Source of the DNA: Nocardia veterana NBRC 100344
GTDB taxonomy: Bacteria > Actinomycetota > Actinomycetes > Mycobacteriales > Mycobacteriaceae
Assembly (NCBI RefSeq): GCF_000308855.1
Contig: NZ_BAGM01000009.1
Span: 1-64,000, forward strand
DNA: 64,000 nucleotides
Direction of reading: 5' to 3'
Shown here: positions 1 through 8,540 of the stretch, piece by piece
Layout: each line of letters begins with the position of its first letter
Numbering within the stretch: the first letter of the stretch is position 1
Translations under genes and position numbers: made by a program
Notes under the pieces: generated by a model
What the model saw: the letters and a program-made list of their open reading frames with translations, nothing else
Told to the model about the DNA's origin: nothing
Databases searched by the model: none

Positions 1-1
1 G

Positions 2-325
2 GTTCCCGCGGTGTCGGGTATCCCGGGCGCCCCGATTGTGGTCGCCGCTCCGCCCGCACCCGCCGCCGCTCCACCGGCCGCTCCGCCCGCGTCCCCGGCC
101 GCCCCCGCGGCACCGGCGCCCGCACTGGCCCAGCCGAATCCGGCGGTACGCCCGACCGCCAGCAGTAGTGGTCTGCCCGAGGTCGAAACGTTGGCGGTGC
201 TCGGTGGTGTGGTGGCCATGGCGCTGGCCGCGGCCGGTTCGGGCGCCGTGAGCTTCCAGAGCGCTTCCGCCGCGCAGGCGCGGGTCGACGCCGCGCGCGC
301 GGAGTTCTTCGGACCGAGGGCATGA
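2..325 (+). CDS. Pro/Ala-rich protein with C-terminal hydrophobic segment (partial at left edge)
   Basis: The reading frame is open to the window edge, so the true start may lie upstream; a GTG at 11 is the first candidate inside. The visible part is a low-complexity Pro/Ala linker of about 45 residues, then a hydrophobic stretch (LAVLGGVVAMALAAAGSGAV) that could cross the membrane, then a short charged tail. Its TGA (323-325) overlaps the ATG (322) of the next gene, so the two are translationally coupled. I do not recognise the family. The context (metallopeptidase, membrane protein, XRE regulator) suggests a membrane-tethered partner, which is inference. Confidence 0.55.
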   Translation, partial: VPAVSGIPGAPIVVAAPPAPAAAPPAAPPASPAAPAAPAPALAQPNPAVRPTASSSGLPEVETLAVLGGVVAMALAAAGSGAVSFQSASAAQARVDAARAEFFGPRA

Positions 326-849
326 GGGGCCGCGAGATGACCGAGAGCCGGATTCAGACGGGCCGCTCCTACCGTCGGGTCGCCGCGGCCGTGGACGCGG
401 TCTGCGCGGTGGCCGCCGATTTCGACGCCACCACACTGGACGAGGTGGTGCTCGCGGTCTCCGCCGAACGCGGGCGCCTCATCGAGATCGCCGATGCGCA
501 GCTCGGCCCGGGCGTCTGTGGTCAGCGCCGCAGCTATCCCGACAAGGACGTGATCGTGCTGGCGGCCGCGCTGCCCAGCCGCGATCACACCCTGGCGCAC
601 GAACTGGGGCATGTGGTCTTCGACCATCCGGGTGAACCGGCCGCCGAAGTGACCCTGGAGGCCAGCGACGATCTGATCGCCTACATGCTCTCCCAGCGCG
701 CCCACCAGCAGATCGTCGACGACGGTCAGGACGAGCAGTACGAATGGGAGGCCGAGACCTTCGCGAGCATGCTGATGACCCGGCTCCGGGTGTTCAACAA
801 CCGCGGCGCCGGCGTCTCGGTGCTCCGCTTCGACGAGGCCCTCGGATGA
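322..849 (+). CDS. ImmA/IrrE-type metallo-endopeptidase
   Basis: 175 residues. The zinc-peptidase motif HELGH lies at residues 93-97, and a downstream acidic helix (EYEWEAETFAS, about residue 140) can supply the third ligand, as in ImmA/IrrE (Peptidase_M78) proteins. These enzymes typically cleave or inactivate a partner XRE-type repressor. The start at 322 overlaps the upstream stop; a second ATG at 337 (MTESR) is an alternative. The stop (847-849) lies inside ATGA, and the downstream sequence is a palindromic tandem repeat rather than the next gene. The regulator target is probably the XRE gene at 2267-2683, by proximity only. Confidence 0.75.
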   Translation: MRGREMTESRIQTGRSYRRVAAAVDAVCAVAADFDATTLDEVVLAVSAERGRLIEIADAQLGPGVCGQRRSYPDKDVIVLAAALPSRDHTLAHELGHVVFDHPGEPAAEVTLEASDDLIAYMLSQRAHQQIVDDGQDEQYEWEAETFASMLMTRLRVFNNRGAGVSVLRFDEALG

Positions 850-983
850 CCGGGTCAGGGGCCGGAGGCGGCAGCGTGCGTCACCACGGAGGCCCCCTCG
901 GTCATCCGCGAAGGGCTCCGATGAGCGAGTCAGGGGCCGGAGGCGGCAGCGTGCGTCACCACGGAGGCCCCCTCGGTCATCCG
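843..983. repeat. Tandem pair of MIRU-like palindromic elements (copy pair A)
   Basis: Two copies with a 75-bp period share an identical 54-nt core (855-908 and 930-983). In copy 1 the arms CGGATGACCG (843-852) and CGGTCATCCG (899-908) pair perfectly. Inside them GGGGCC pairs with GGCCCC around a loop that begins GGAGGCGGCAGC and ends ACCACGGA. The left arm contains the stop codon of the upstream gene. A frame from ATG 846 runs through both copies to TGA 1044-1046, which overlaps the next start. A related pair with different but still complementary arms lies at 34561-34690. The placement at ATGA junctions matches the mycobacterial MIRU layout. Confidence 0.85.
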
Positions 984-1046
984 GGGCCCGCCCGGCTCAT
1001 CGGGTCGGGTTCGGCAGTTACGACGGACACAGGATTGGAACTATGA
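846..1046 (+). other. Micro-ORF bridging two genes through the repeat
   Basis: A 66-codon open frame starts at an ATG that overlaps the TGA of the metallopeptidase gene and ends at a TGA that overlaps the ATG of the membrane-protein gene. It is Gly-rich and repeats GAGGGSVRHHGGPLGHP twice. The repeat core is read in another frame in the copy near 34.6 kb, so the peptide itself is not conserved. I think this frame is kept open to carry ribosomes between genes, not to make a functional protein. Confidence 0.4.
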
Positions 1047-2068
1047 CGTTCTGGTTGACGGCCCTGCTGGTCTGGATGGCCGCCGGCGCGCGGATCGGCC
1101 GCGTCCTGGTGAAGCCGGCGACCACGGCCCGGGTGGCGATCGTCGTCGCCGTCGCCGCGGTCGCCGCGGCCGCCACGCTGGGTATTCCGGAGATCGCGGT
1201 GGCGGTGGATCATCTACTGCCGCAGGGGATTCGCGGGCAGGCGCTGGCCGACCGCCTGGTGGTCGCGACCTGGCTGCTGTTCGCGGTCGCCACCTCCGTG
1301 GTGGCGGCGGCCGCCTGGCCGGTGGTCTCGCGCCGTAATCTGCGTCAAATCGCCTGGCTGGTCTACGGATTCGGGGCCGTCGTGATCGCCGCCACCATCG
1401 CCTGGTCGATTCTGTTCGGCTGGATCATGACCTTGATCGGCTGTGTCTTCATCGCGGTGACCGGCCTGCGCAATCTGGACTGGACGGCGCTGGGCCGCGG
1501 GATCGCGCTCTACACCACGGGCACCGCGGTGGCGGGAATCCTTGCCGCCCTGTCGGTTCGGCGGCTGGCGATCGGTGAGGTTCCGGTGCGCCCGGGCGAT
1601 CCGGGCTGGTTCTGGCCGGCCTGGCAGCTGGCGAGTCTGCTGATCGCGGTCGGCGCCGTGTGGATCGTGATCGAGTTGTGGGTGCGGGCGCGGCTGTTGC
1701 TGCGGCAGATCCGGGCCCTGCATCGGACGATGATCAAGCGCTTCCCCGAGGTGGTCGCCCATGAGCAGACCGTGTCGGCCACGCAGCTGAAGGCCTCCGA
1801 TCAGGTAGCGCAGATCATGGACGCGCTGTATCTGCAGACCGGCGGTGGACTGGAGCTGGCCGCGGCCGGGGTGCCCGCGCGCTCGGTCACCGAACGTGCC
1901 GAACGGGTGGCGCGGTGGGCGCGCAATCCGCTCGGCGACGAGATCGTCGACGCCCGCTGGATCGCCCCGCCGGAGGGGTTGAGCCCACGCGGCTGGGTGC
2001 AGGCGATCGCGCGCGCGTTCGAGCACACGGCCACCGAGCGCAACTCGGCTGCGGCACAGACTGATTGA
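1043..2068 (+). CDS. MAB_1171c-type putative transporter, multi-pass membrane protein
   Basis: 341 residues. The first 220 form about six to seven hydrophobic helices; the rest is a soluble cytoplasmic tail (RARLLLRQIRALHRTMIKRFPEVV and onward). This layout matches the MAB_1171c family of putative transporters, which recurs in actinobacteria beside XRE regulators and ImmA/IrrE peptidases. Substrate is unknown. The start ATG overlaps the micro-ORF stop and has AGGA eight bases upstream. With the two preceding genes it forms one transcription unit ending at the hairpin near 2182. Confidence 0.65.
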   Translation: MTFWLTALLVWMAAGARIGRVLVKPATTARVAIVVAVAAVAAAATLGIPEIAVAVDHLLPQGIRGQALADRLVVATWLLFAVATSVVAAAAWPVVSRRNLRQIAWLVYGFGAVVIAATIAWSILFGWIMTLIGCVFIAVTGLRNLDWTALGRGIALYTTGTAVAGILAALSVRRLAIGEVPVRPGDPGWFWPAWQLASLLIAVGAVWIVIELWVRARLLLRQIRALHRTMIKRFPEVVAHEQTVSATQLKASDQVAQIMDALYLQTGGGLELAAAGVPARSVTERAERVARWARNPLGDEIVDARWIAPPEGLSPRGWVQAIARAFEHTATERNSAAAQTD

Positions 2069-2181
2069 CCGTTCGTCCGAATCAGTGGGCCGTCCGCATC
2101 GGGACCGATACGCGGCGGGCGGCGCCGATGATGGTGCGGCCTACTGATGGCGGAGGTTCGATGGTTCGAGCGCACGACAGA

Positions 2182-2205
2182 GACCGAAGCGTCGCCGCTT
2201 CGGTC
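2182..2205 (+). terminator. 10-bp GC hairpin after the membrane-protein gene
   Basis: GACCGAAGCG and CGCTTCGGTC pair perfectly around TCGC, 114 bases after the stop of the plus-strand operon. There is no T-run on the plus strand, so it is a probable but not canonical terminator. Confidence 0.5.
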
Positions 2206-2219
2206 GATTCACAAAACAA

Positions 2220-2250
2220 ACACAGTGCGGTTCCGAGTACCGCACTGTGT
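2220..2250 (-). terminator. Intrinsic terminator of the XRE gene
   Basis: ACACAGTGCGGT and ACCGCACTGTGT form a perfect 12-bp stem with a 7-nt loop. Read on the minus strand it is followed by TTTGTTTTGT, a good U-tract. It lies just past the stop of the minus-strand regulator gene at 2267. Confidence 0.8.
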
Positions 2251-2266
2251 TGTCCTGTGGAACGTG

Positions 2267-2683
2267 CTATTCCGTGCCGTCCGGTGGAACCTCGGGCAGA
2301 CCCTCACTCGCCCGGAGCTTTTCGGCCATCGAGGTCAGAAGGTTCTGCGACTCTTCGGAGAGATCGAACGCCCTGCTCGACAGTCGTCGCAGTCCATAGC
2401 CCTGCAGCTGGGACAGCAGCTCCAGATCATGGTCGATCTTGGCGGCGTAGATGTCGTTGAAGAAGTAGTCCGGTTTGACCTTGAAGAACTTTGCCAGTGC
2501 GGCAACCGTCTCATCTGAGGGGTTGGTCCGCTGCCCCGACCGCAGCTGCGAGAGATACGGTTTCGAGATCGGATGTCCGGAGGCGGTGAGCGCTGCCGCC
2601 ACCTCCGCATTGGTGTGCGGCTTACGCCCCGGGGGATGCACGGTTTCGAACAGCTTGTTCAGCCGCGCCGCGAAATCAGCCAT
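2267..2683 (-). CDS. EspR-like XRE-family DNA-binding protein
   Basis: 138 residues. The N-terminal helix-turn-helix carries FAARLNKLFETVHPPGRKPH and then PYLSQLRSGQRTNPSDETV, closely resembling from memory M. tuberculosis EspR (LNRLFDTVYPPGR, PYLSQLRSGNRTNPS). EspR dimers bind DNA cooperatively and influence ESX-1 and cell-wall genes. The C-terminal half (about 80-138) would be the dimerisation helix region. It converges on the ImmA/IrrE operon and is probably its regulator or protease target. It ends at an intrinsic terminator. Confidence 0.75.
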   Translation of the reverse strand: MADFAARLNKLFETVHPPGRKPHTNAEVAAALTASGHPISKPYLSQLRSGQRTNPSDETVAALAKFFKVKPDYFFNDIYAAKIDHDLELLSQLQGYGLRRLSSRAFDLSEESQNLLTSMAEKLRASEGLPEVPPDGTE

Positions 2684-3041
2684 TGTGAGCCGCCCAATTC
2701 CCTTCGCTGTACTAACAGTCGTTATCTCGGATACGTATCATTGATATTAGCGGCTGAGTAACTGAAAACCTACGCCTGATTCAGGATTTCCTTGAAGCTT
2801 CCAGGTCGGCCGTCCGGGAACTGTTCAGCATCGGGACGTTTGCGGGGTGCCGTCGCCTCACTTGCCATGAGGCAGTACGCTCCGGTTCTGGCCCGTCGGG
2901 CGAGTCTCGCTCAATGGGCCATCGATAACCGAAAGATAGCTGACGTCTCATCCTTTTGTCTGTATCGCAGTTTGTGTGGCGTACGACACGTCCACGCGCT
3001 GTGAGGATGAACGTTCAACCTCGGTTGAAATCTGTGCGGTA
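2684..3041. other. Intergenic region with the XRE promoter and a palindrome; no gene seen
   Basis: 358 bases separate the XRE start from the fadA5 stop. The part near 2690-2760 is AT-rich and contains the palindrome GATACGTATC (2730-2739), a plausible autoregulatory site for the divergent XRE promoter. Around 2790-3000 the sequence has no frame with actinobacterial codon bias. TTCAACCTCGGTTGAA (3014-3029) is a perfect 16-bp palindrome just beyond the fadA5 stop. Confidence 0.5.
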
Positions 3042-4340
<1,299 letters not shown>

Positions 4341-4361
4341 GTTAGCCGAAGGAGACAACTG

Positions 4362-5630
4362 GTGGTTGACGCCCAAGTAGCTCCGAACCTTCCCGAAGGG
4401 TTCGACGCGACAGATCCCGACATGTGGGCCCGTGGGGTCCCGGTCGAAGAGTTCGCGGAACTACGCCGGACCGCGCCGATCTGGTGGAATCCGCAGTCGC
4501 CGGAAGTCGGTGGCTTCCACGACGACGGCTTCTGGGTCGTCACCAAGCACGCCGATGTCAAGGAGGTGTCGCGGCGCGACGACTTCTCCACCTACGAGAA
4601 CACCGCGATTCCCCGCTTCAACGACGACATCCCGCGCGAGGCCATCGAGCTGCAGCGGCACATCCTGATCAACAAGGACGCGCCCGAGCACACCAAGCTG
4701 CGCAAACTGATCTCCAAGGGTTTCACGCCGCGTGCCATCAACGGGTTGCGCGCCGAACTCTCGGCCCGTGCCAAATCGATCGTCGAGGCTGCCGCGGCCC
4801 AGGGCGCCGGCGATTTCGTCACCCAGGTGGCTTGTGAGCTGCCGCTGCAGGCGATCGCCGAGCTGATCGGAGTGCCGCAGGAGGACCGGATGAAGGTCTT
4901 CAAGTGGTCGAACGAGATGACCGGATACGACGACCCGGACAGCGACGCCGATCCGGCCGCGTCGTCGATGGAGATCCTCGGTTACGCCTGGCAGATGGCC
5001 GAGGCGCGCAAGGCCGAGCCCGCCAACGACATCGTCACCACGCTGGTCAACGCCGATATCGACGGGGAGGCGCTGACCTCCGAGGAATTCGGGTTCTTCG
5101 TCATCCTGCTGGCGGTCGCGGGTAACGAGACCACCCGCAACGCCATCACCCACGGCATGATCGCATTCCTGGAGAATCCGGATCAGTGGGAGCTCTACAA
5201 GCGGGAACGGCCGGCCACCGCGGCCGACGAGATCATCCGCTGGGCAACTCCGGTCAGCTCCTTCCAGCGGACCGCGCTGGTGGATACCGAACTGTCCGGG
5301 GTGCAGATCAAGAAGGGCCAGCGCGTGCTGCTGATGTACCGCTCGGCCAATTTCGACGAGGAGGTGTTCGAGAATCCCTACACCTTCGACATCACCCGGG
5401 ACCCCAACCCGCATCTGTCCTTCGGTGGAACCGGCGCTCACTTCTGCATCGGCGCCAACCTGGCGCGACTGGAGATCGATCTGATCTTCAACGCGATCGC
5501 CGACCATCTGCCCGACATCACCAAACTCGGTGATCCGCAGCGCCTGACCTCCGGCTGGCTCAACGGCATCAAGGAGTTCCAGGTCGATTACAAGACAGTG
5601 CCGCCTCTCCGGGACTCCAGCGTGTCGTGA
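4362..5630 (+). CDS. cyp125: CYP125-type steroid C26 monooxygenase
   Basis: 422 residues from GTG 4362, chosen because GAAGGAGA ends seven bases upstream and the KstR box lies before it; M. tuberculosis CYP125 is of similar length. The I-helix shows AGNETT, the ExxR motif is EIIR, and the haem ligand is Cys362 in FGGTGAHFCIG. Family members hydroxylate and further oxidise C26 of cholest-4-en-3-one to the acid, which starts side-chain degradation. Segments such as NEMTG and SGWLNGIKEFQVDY match CYP125 from memory. A strong terminator follows. Confidence 0.93.
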   Translation: MVDAQVAPNLPEGFDATDPDMWARGVPVEEFAELRRTAPIWWNPQSPEVGGFHDDGFWVVTKHADVKEVSRRDDFSTYENTAIPRFNDDIPREAIELQRHILINKDAPEHTKLRKLISKGFTPRAINGLRAELSARAKSIVEAAAAQGAGDFVTQVACELPLQAIAELIGVPQEDRMKVFKWSNEMTGYDDPDSDADPAASSMEILGYAWQMAEARKAEPANDIVTTLVNADIDGEALTSEEFGFFVILLAVAGNETTRNAITHGMIAFLENPDQWELYKRERPATAADEIIRWATPVSSFQRTALVDTELSGVQIKKGQRVLLMYRSANFDEEVFENPYTFDITRDPNPHLSFGGTGAHFCIGANLARLEIDLIFNAIADHLPDITKLGDPQRLTSGWLNGIKEFQVDYKTVPPLRDSSVS

Positions 5631-5672
5631 GACGGTGGTCGGCCTGGTCGTCGGGCTGATGGACCTGGACAC

Positions 5673-5707
5673 GGAAAGGGCGGGCACCCACGGTGCCCGC
5701 CCTTTCC
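5673..5707. terminator. Bidirectional 16-bp hairpin between convergent genes
   Basis: GGAAAGGGCGGGCACC and GGTGCCCGCCCTTTCC form a perfect stem with a 3-nt loop. It sits between the cyp125 stop and the convergent SnoaL-like gene and could stop both transcripts. Confidence 0.8.
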
Positions 5708-5722
5708 GCGTCCGGTCCGGCG

Positions 5723-6145
5723 CTATTCCTTCCGCATGGTTTCCATCGCGCGATCGGTTTCCCAGAACGCGCGCAGTGCCACGATCTTCCCGGCGTCGTC
5801 GACCTTGTAGGTGAATACGCCCTCGGCGTCGATGACGTGTCCGCCCAGGTGGGTGCGGATCAGGCCGGTGAACGCGACCTCGTTACCGCAGGCAAAGGAA
5901 TCCCCGAAGACGAAGTCGATCGATTCGGTCGGGGCGATCGCCTTGTCCCAGAACGCGGCGATCGCCTCGTGGCCACGATGGCCGACACCCTCGGGATCGA
6001 ACACCGAAGGCCCGATCGGGTCCTCGACGATGCCGTCCTCGGCGAACAGCGCCAGCCACGCGGCCTTGTCCCGGGCGCGCACCGCGGCCTGCGACGCGCG
6101 CCCGGCGGTGCGCGCCGGATGCTCGGTGGTTGTGGTAGTGGTCAT
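5723..6145 (-). CDS. SnoaL/ketosteroid-isomerase-like protein
   Basis: 140 residues of the NTF2-like fold: N-terminal helices (AVRARDKAAWLALFAEDGIVEDPIG) and a C-terminal beta sheet (EGVFTYKVDDAGKIVALRAFWE). Homologues lie in rhodococcal and mycobacterial sterol clusters and are often annotated as steroid delta-isomerases. The acidic VEDP segment corresponds to the catalytic base region of ketosteroid isomerase, but activity is not proven. It is last in the ltp4-ltp3 direction, after a 114-base gap with inverted repeats, so it may have its own promoter. Confidence 0.75.
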   Translation of the reverse strand: MTTTTTTEHPARTAGRASQAAVRARDKAAWLALFAEDGIVEDPIGPSVFDPEGVGHRGHEAIAAFWDKAIAPTESIDFVFGDSFACGNEVAFTGLIRTHLGGHVIDAEGVFTYKVDDAGKIVALRAFWETDRAMETMRKE

Positions 6146-6175
6146 CTCGAACTCCCGGCTCGGCGGTATCGGTGA

Positions 6176-6240
6176 ATTTGCTGATGGAATTGCAAATGTG
6201 CTTTCCGTAGCGTTCCGGTGGCTTTCCGGCGGTCCGGAAA
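6176..6240. promoter_or_regulatory. Inverted repeats between ltp3 and the SnoaL-like gene
   Basis: ATTTGC (6176-6181) and GCAAAT (6192-6197) form an operator-like inverted repeat with a 10-nt spacer. Next to it TTTCCGG-CGGT-CCGGAAA (6223-6240) forms a 7-bp hairpin. The pair could attenuate read-through from ltp3 or drive the SnoaL-like gene. Confidence 0.4.
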
Positions 6241-6259
6241 TACCGTCCGGAATACGCGT

Positions 6260-7426
6260 TCACCGCGGTTCCGAACCCACCACCCACATGGAGAAGTACT
6301 GTGAACCGCCACCATAGGCGTGGCCGAATGCTTTTCGAGCGCCTTCGACTTGGTAATCGCCGGCCCGGCCCATTACCTGCTTGGCCGCTTCGGCGAACCG
6401 GATCAACCCGGAGGCGCCGATCGGGTTGGAGCTCAGCACCCCGCCCGAGGGGTTGACCGGCAGCTTTCCGCCGATCTCGGTCTCGCGGGCGTCGACCAGC
6501 TTCCAGCCCTCGCCCTCGGGGGTGAAGCCCAGATTCTCCAGCCACATCGGCTCGAACCAGGAGAACGGTACGTAGATCTCGGCCGCGTCGATCTCCTCCA
6601 GCGGATTGGTGATTCCGGCCTGCTGCCAGAGCGCGGCCGCGGCATCGCGACCGGCCTGCGGGTTGACCTGGTCACGGCCGGAGTAGGCCAGCGGTTCGGT
6701 GCGCATGGCCGTACCGTGCACCCAGGCGACCTTCTTGCCGGATGCCTCGGCGGCCCTCGCCGACTGCTCGTCCCCTATCACGATCGCGCACGCGCCGTCC
6801 GAGGAGGGGCAGGTTTCGTCGAAACGCACCGGGTCCCAGAGCATTTGGGAGGCGAGCACCGATTCCATGGTGATATCGGGCTGCCGCAGATGGGCGAAGG
6901 GGTTCTTCGCGCCGTTGCGGCGATCCTTCACCGCCACCATCGCGCCGATGTGCAGGGGCGCGTTCGCTCGCCGGATGTAGGCACGCACGTGCGGCGCGAA
7001 GTAGCCACCCGCGCCCGCGCCGACGGGCATCGTGAACGGCACAGGGTTCGACAGCGCCCACATGGCGTTGGATTCGGACTGCTTCTCCCAGCAGATCGCC
7101 AGCACCCGGCGGAAGACGCCGGCCTGCACGTGATTGGCGGCAACCACGCCGGTCGATCCGCCGACCGAACCGGCGGTATGTACGCGAAGCAGCGGTTTTC
7201 CGGTGGCGCCCAGGGCATCCGCCATGAACAGCTCCGGCATCATCGAGCCCTCGAACAGGTCCGGCGCCTTACCGACGATGACCGCGTCGATATCGGCCAT
7301 GGTCAGGTCGGCATCTTCGAGGGCGCGATCGATTGCCTCGCGGCACATTCCGGCCATCGAGACATCGGTCCGTTTCGTCACGTGATGGGTTTGTCCCGTG
7401 CCGAGTACAGCGGCGTGGTTACTCAT
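6260..7426 (-). CDS. ltp3: Lipid-transfer/thiolase-like protein Ltp3
   Basis: 388 residues from ATG 7426, chosen because ACAGGAGGC lies just upstream; an upstream in-frame extension lacks a ribosome site. It has the thiolase fold (SCP-x family) with segments MSNHAAVLGTGQTHH, TAGSVGGSTG in the active-site loop and HAYGGGSQYFSMWVV at the C-terminus. The sequence and its pairing with the next gene match M. tuberculosis Rv3523-Rv3522. Such proteins act with OB-fold partners in steroid side-chain aldol cleavage or thiolysis; the exact substrate is not known here. Confidence 0.82.
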   Translation of the reverse strand: MSNHAAVLGTGQTHHVTKRTDVSMAGMCREAIDRALEDADLTMADIDAVIVGKAPDLFEGSMMPELFMADALGATGKPLLRVHTAGSVGGSTGVVAANHVQAGVFRRVLAICWEKQSESNAMWALSNPVPFTMPVGAGAGGYFAPHVRAYIRRANAPLHIGAMVAVKDRRNGAKNPFAHLRQPDITMESVLASQMLWDPVRFDETCPSSDGACAIVIGDEQSARAAEASGKKVAWVHGTAMRTEPLAYSGRDQVNPQAGRDAAAALWQQAGITNPLEEIDAAEIYVPFSWFEPMWLENLGFTPEGEGWKLVDARETEIGGKLPVNPSGGVLSSNPIGASGLIRFAEAAKQVMGRAGDYQVEGARKAFGHAYGGGSQYFSMWVVGSEPR

Positions 7427-7506
7427 CGTGCCTCCTGTGCTTTGCGGGACACCCGCACCCGGTCGGCCCGATAACCGGGCTGCGCATTGTCGTTCATCGT
7501 GCCTCC
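7423..7506 (-). repeat. 71-bp direct duplication of SD plus ATGA at the ltp4-ltp3 junction
   Basis: On the minus strand GGAGGCACGATGA occurs twice, 71 bp apart (7494-7506 and 7423-7435). The first copy contains the ltp4 stop, the second the ltp3 start. Between them a 24-codon frame starts at an ATG overlapping the ltp4 stop and ends at a TGA overlapping the ltp3 ATG. GCCCG-GTTAT-CGGGC can form a hairpin inside. The layout resembles the repeat at 843-983, though the sequence is unrelated. Confidence 0.7.
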
Positions 7507-8525
7507 AGGGTGGCCACAAGGTTCTGCTGCAGCGCCGGGCCGCTGGTCGCGTGGGCCAGGGCTCGGTCGGCGTTGCCGTTCATGATTTCGTCGGCCGCGA
7601 AGCCGATGCGTTCCAGCCCGGCGGCGAACATCGGATTACCGGCCAGCGCACCACCCGAGGGGTTGATGCGGGTGGCCTCGCCGAGGCCGATGGCCTGTTT
7701 CAGGATCAGCTGCTCGTGGCTGAAGGTCGCGTGCAGTTCGGCGATGTCGAAACCGCCGGTGTCACCACCGGTGACGGCCCGGGCCGCCGCCGCGGTCGAG
7801 GGCGAAGTCGTCAGATCGCGCGCGCCGAACATCGGCGTGTCGATGCGATGCGCCATCCCGGTGAGCCAAGCGGGTCGCTCGCACAGTTCGCGGGCCTTGT
7901 CGCCGCGGGCCAGCACGATCGCGGCCGCACCGTCGGTGATCGGCGCGATATCGTGTTCGCGCAGCGGAGCCGCGACATACGGTGCGGCGAGCCGCTTTTC
8001 GATCTCGGCCTCGTCGGCCGCGGAAACGGCGGCCATATCGCGTTCGGTCCACACCCCGGCATCGAGTCCGGCGCGGGCCTGCAGACCGGCCACCGACACC
8101 GCGTCCGGCCACAGCGGGGCGACCAGATACGGATCCATCTGCAGGGTCAGCACCTGCCGCAGGGTGCCCGCGGAGGGCTTGCCGAAACCGTAGACCAGGG
8201 CCGTATCCACCTGCCCGGAGCGGAGTTTCACCCACGCCTCGTACAGGGCCCAGGCGGCGTCCATCTCGACATGCGATTCGTTGATCGGCGGCACCGCGCC
8301 GATGGAGTCGATCGCGGAGATGAACGAAAAGGCGCGACCGGCAAGGTAATCGGAGGATCCGGAGCACCAGAAGCCGATATCGGAGACGCCGATGCCCAAC
8401 TTCTCGTACAGCTGCTGGAAGCACGGCACCAGCATTTCGACACCGTTGGTGGTGCCGTAGGTTTCGCGGACGTGCGGCGCGTGGGCGAACCCCACCACCG
8501 CGATATCTGTTGCGTTGTCGCTCAA
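7494..8525 (-). CDS. ltp4: Lipid-transfer/thiolase-like protein Ltp4
   Basis: 343 residues starting at TTG (8525), preceded by AGAAGAGGCG; the frame reads MSDNATDIAVVGFAHAP. It is a thiolase-fold protein with SGSSDYLAG in place of the usual nucleophile-Cys loop and a C-terminal ATSGPALQQNLVATLEAR. The order OB-fold protein, ltp4, ltp3 parallels Rv3521-Rv3522-Rv3523, suggesting the two thiolase-like chains and the OB protein form one complex for steroid side-chain degradation. Only 15 bases separate it from the upstream gene. Confidence 0.8.
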   Translation of the reverse strand: MSDNATDIAVVGFAHAPHVRETYGTTNGVEMLVPCFQQLYEKLGIGVSDIGFWCSGSSDYLAGRAFSFISAIDSIGAVPPINESHVEMDAAWALYEAWVKLRSGQVDTALVYGFGKPSAGTLRQVLTLQMDPYLVAPLWPDAVSVAGLQARAGLDAGVWTERDMAAVSAADEAEIEKRLAAPYVAAPLREHDIAPITDGAAAIVLARGDKARELCERPAWLTGMAHRIDTPMFGARDLTTSPSTAAAARAVTGGDTGGFDIAELHATFSHEQLILKQAIGLGEATRINPSGGALAGNPMFAAGLERIGFAADEIMNGNADRALAHATSGPALQQNLVATLEAR

Positions 8526-8540
8526 GGTGTTTCGCCTCTT

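Noticed and set aside
843..983. CRISPR array
   Set aside because: Only two copies at 75-bp period with no unique spacers of regular length and no cas genes; the elements are palindromic intergenic repeats.
846..1046. Micro-ORF as a functional antitoxin or signal peptide
   Set aside because: The related element near 34.6 kb reads the conserved core in another frame, so the peptide is not conserved while the nucleotide structure is.
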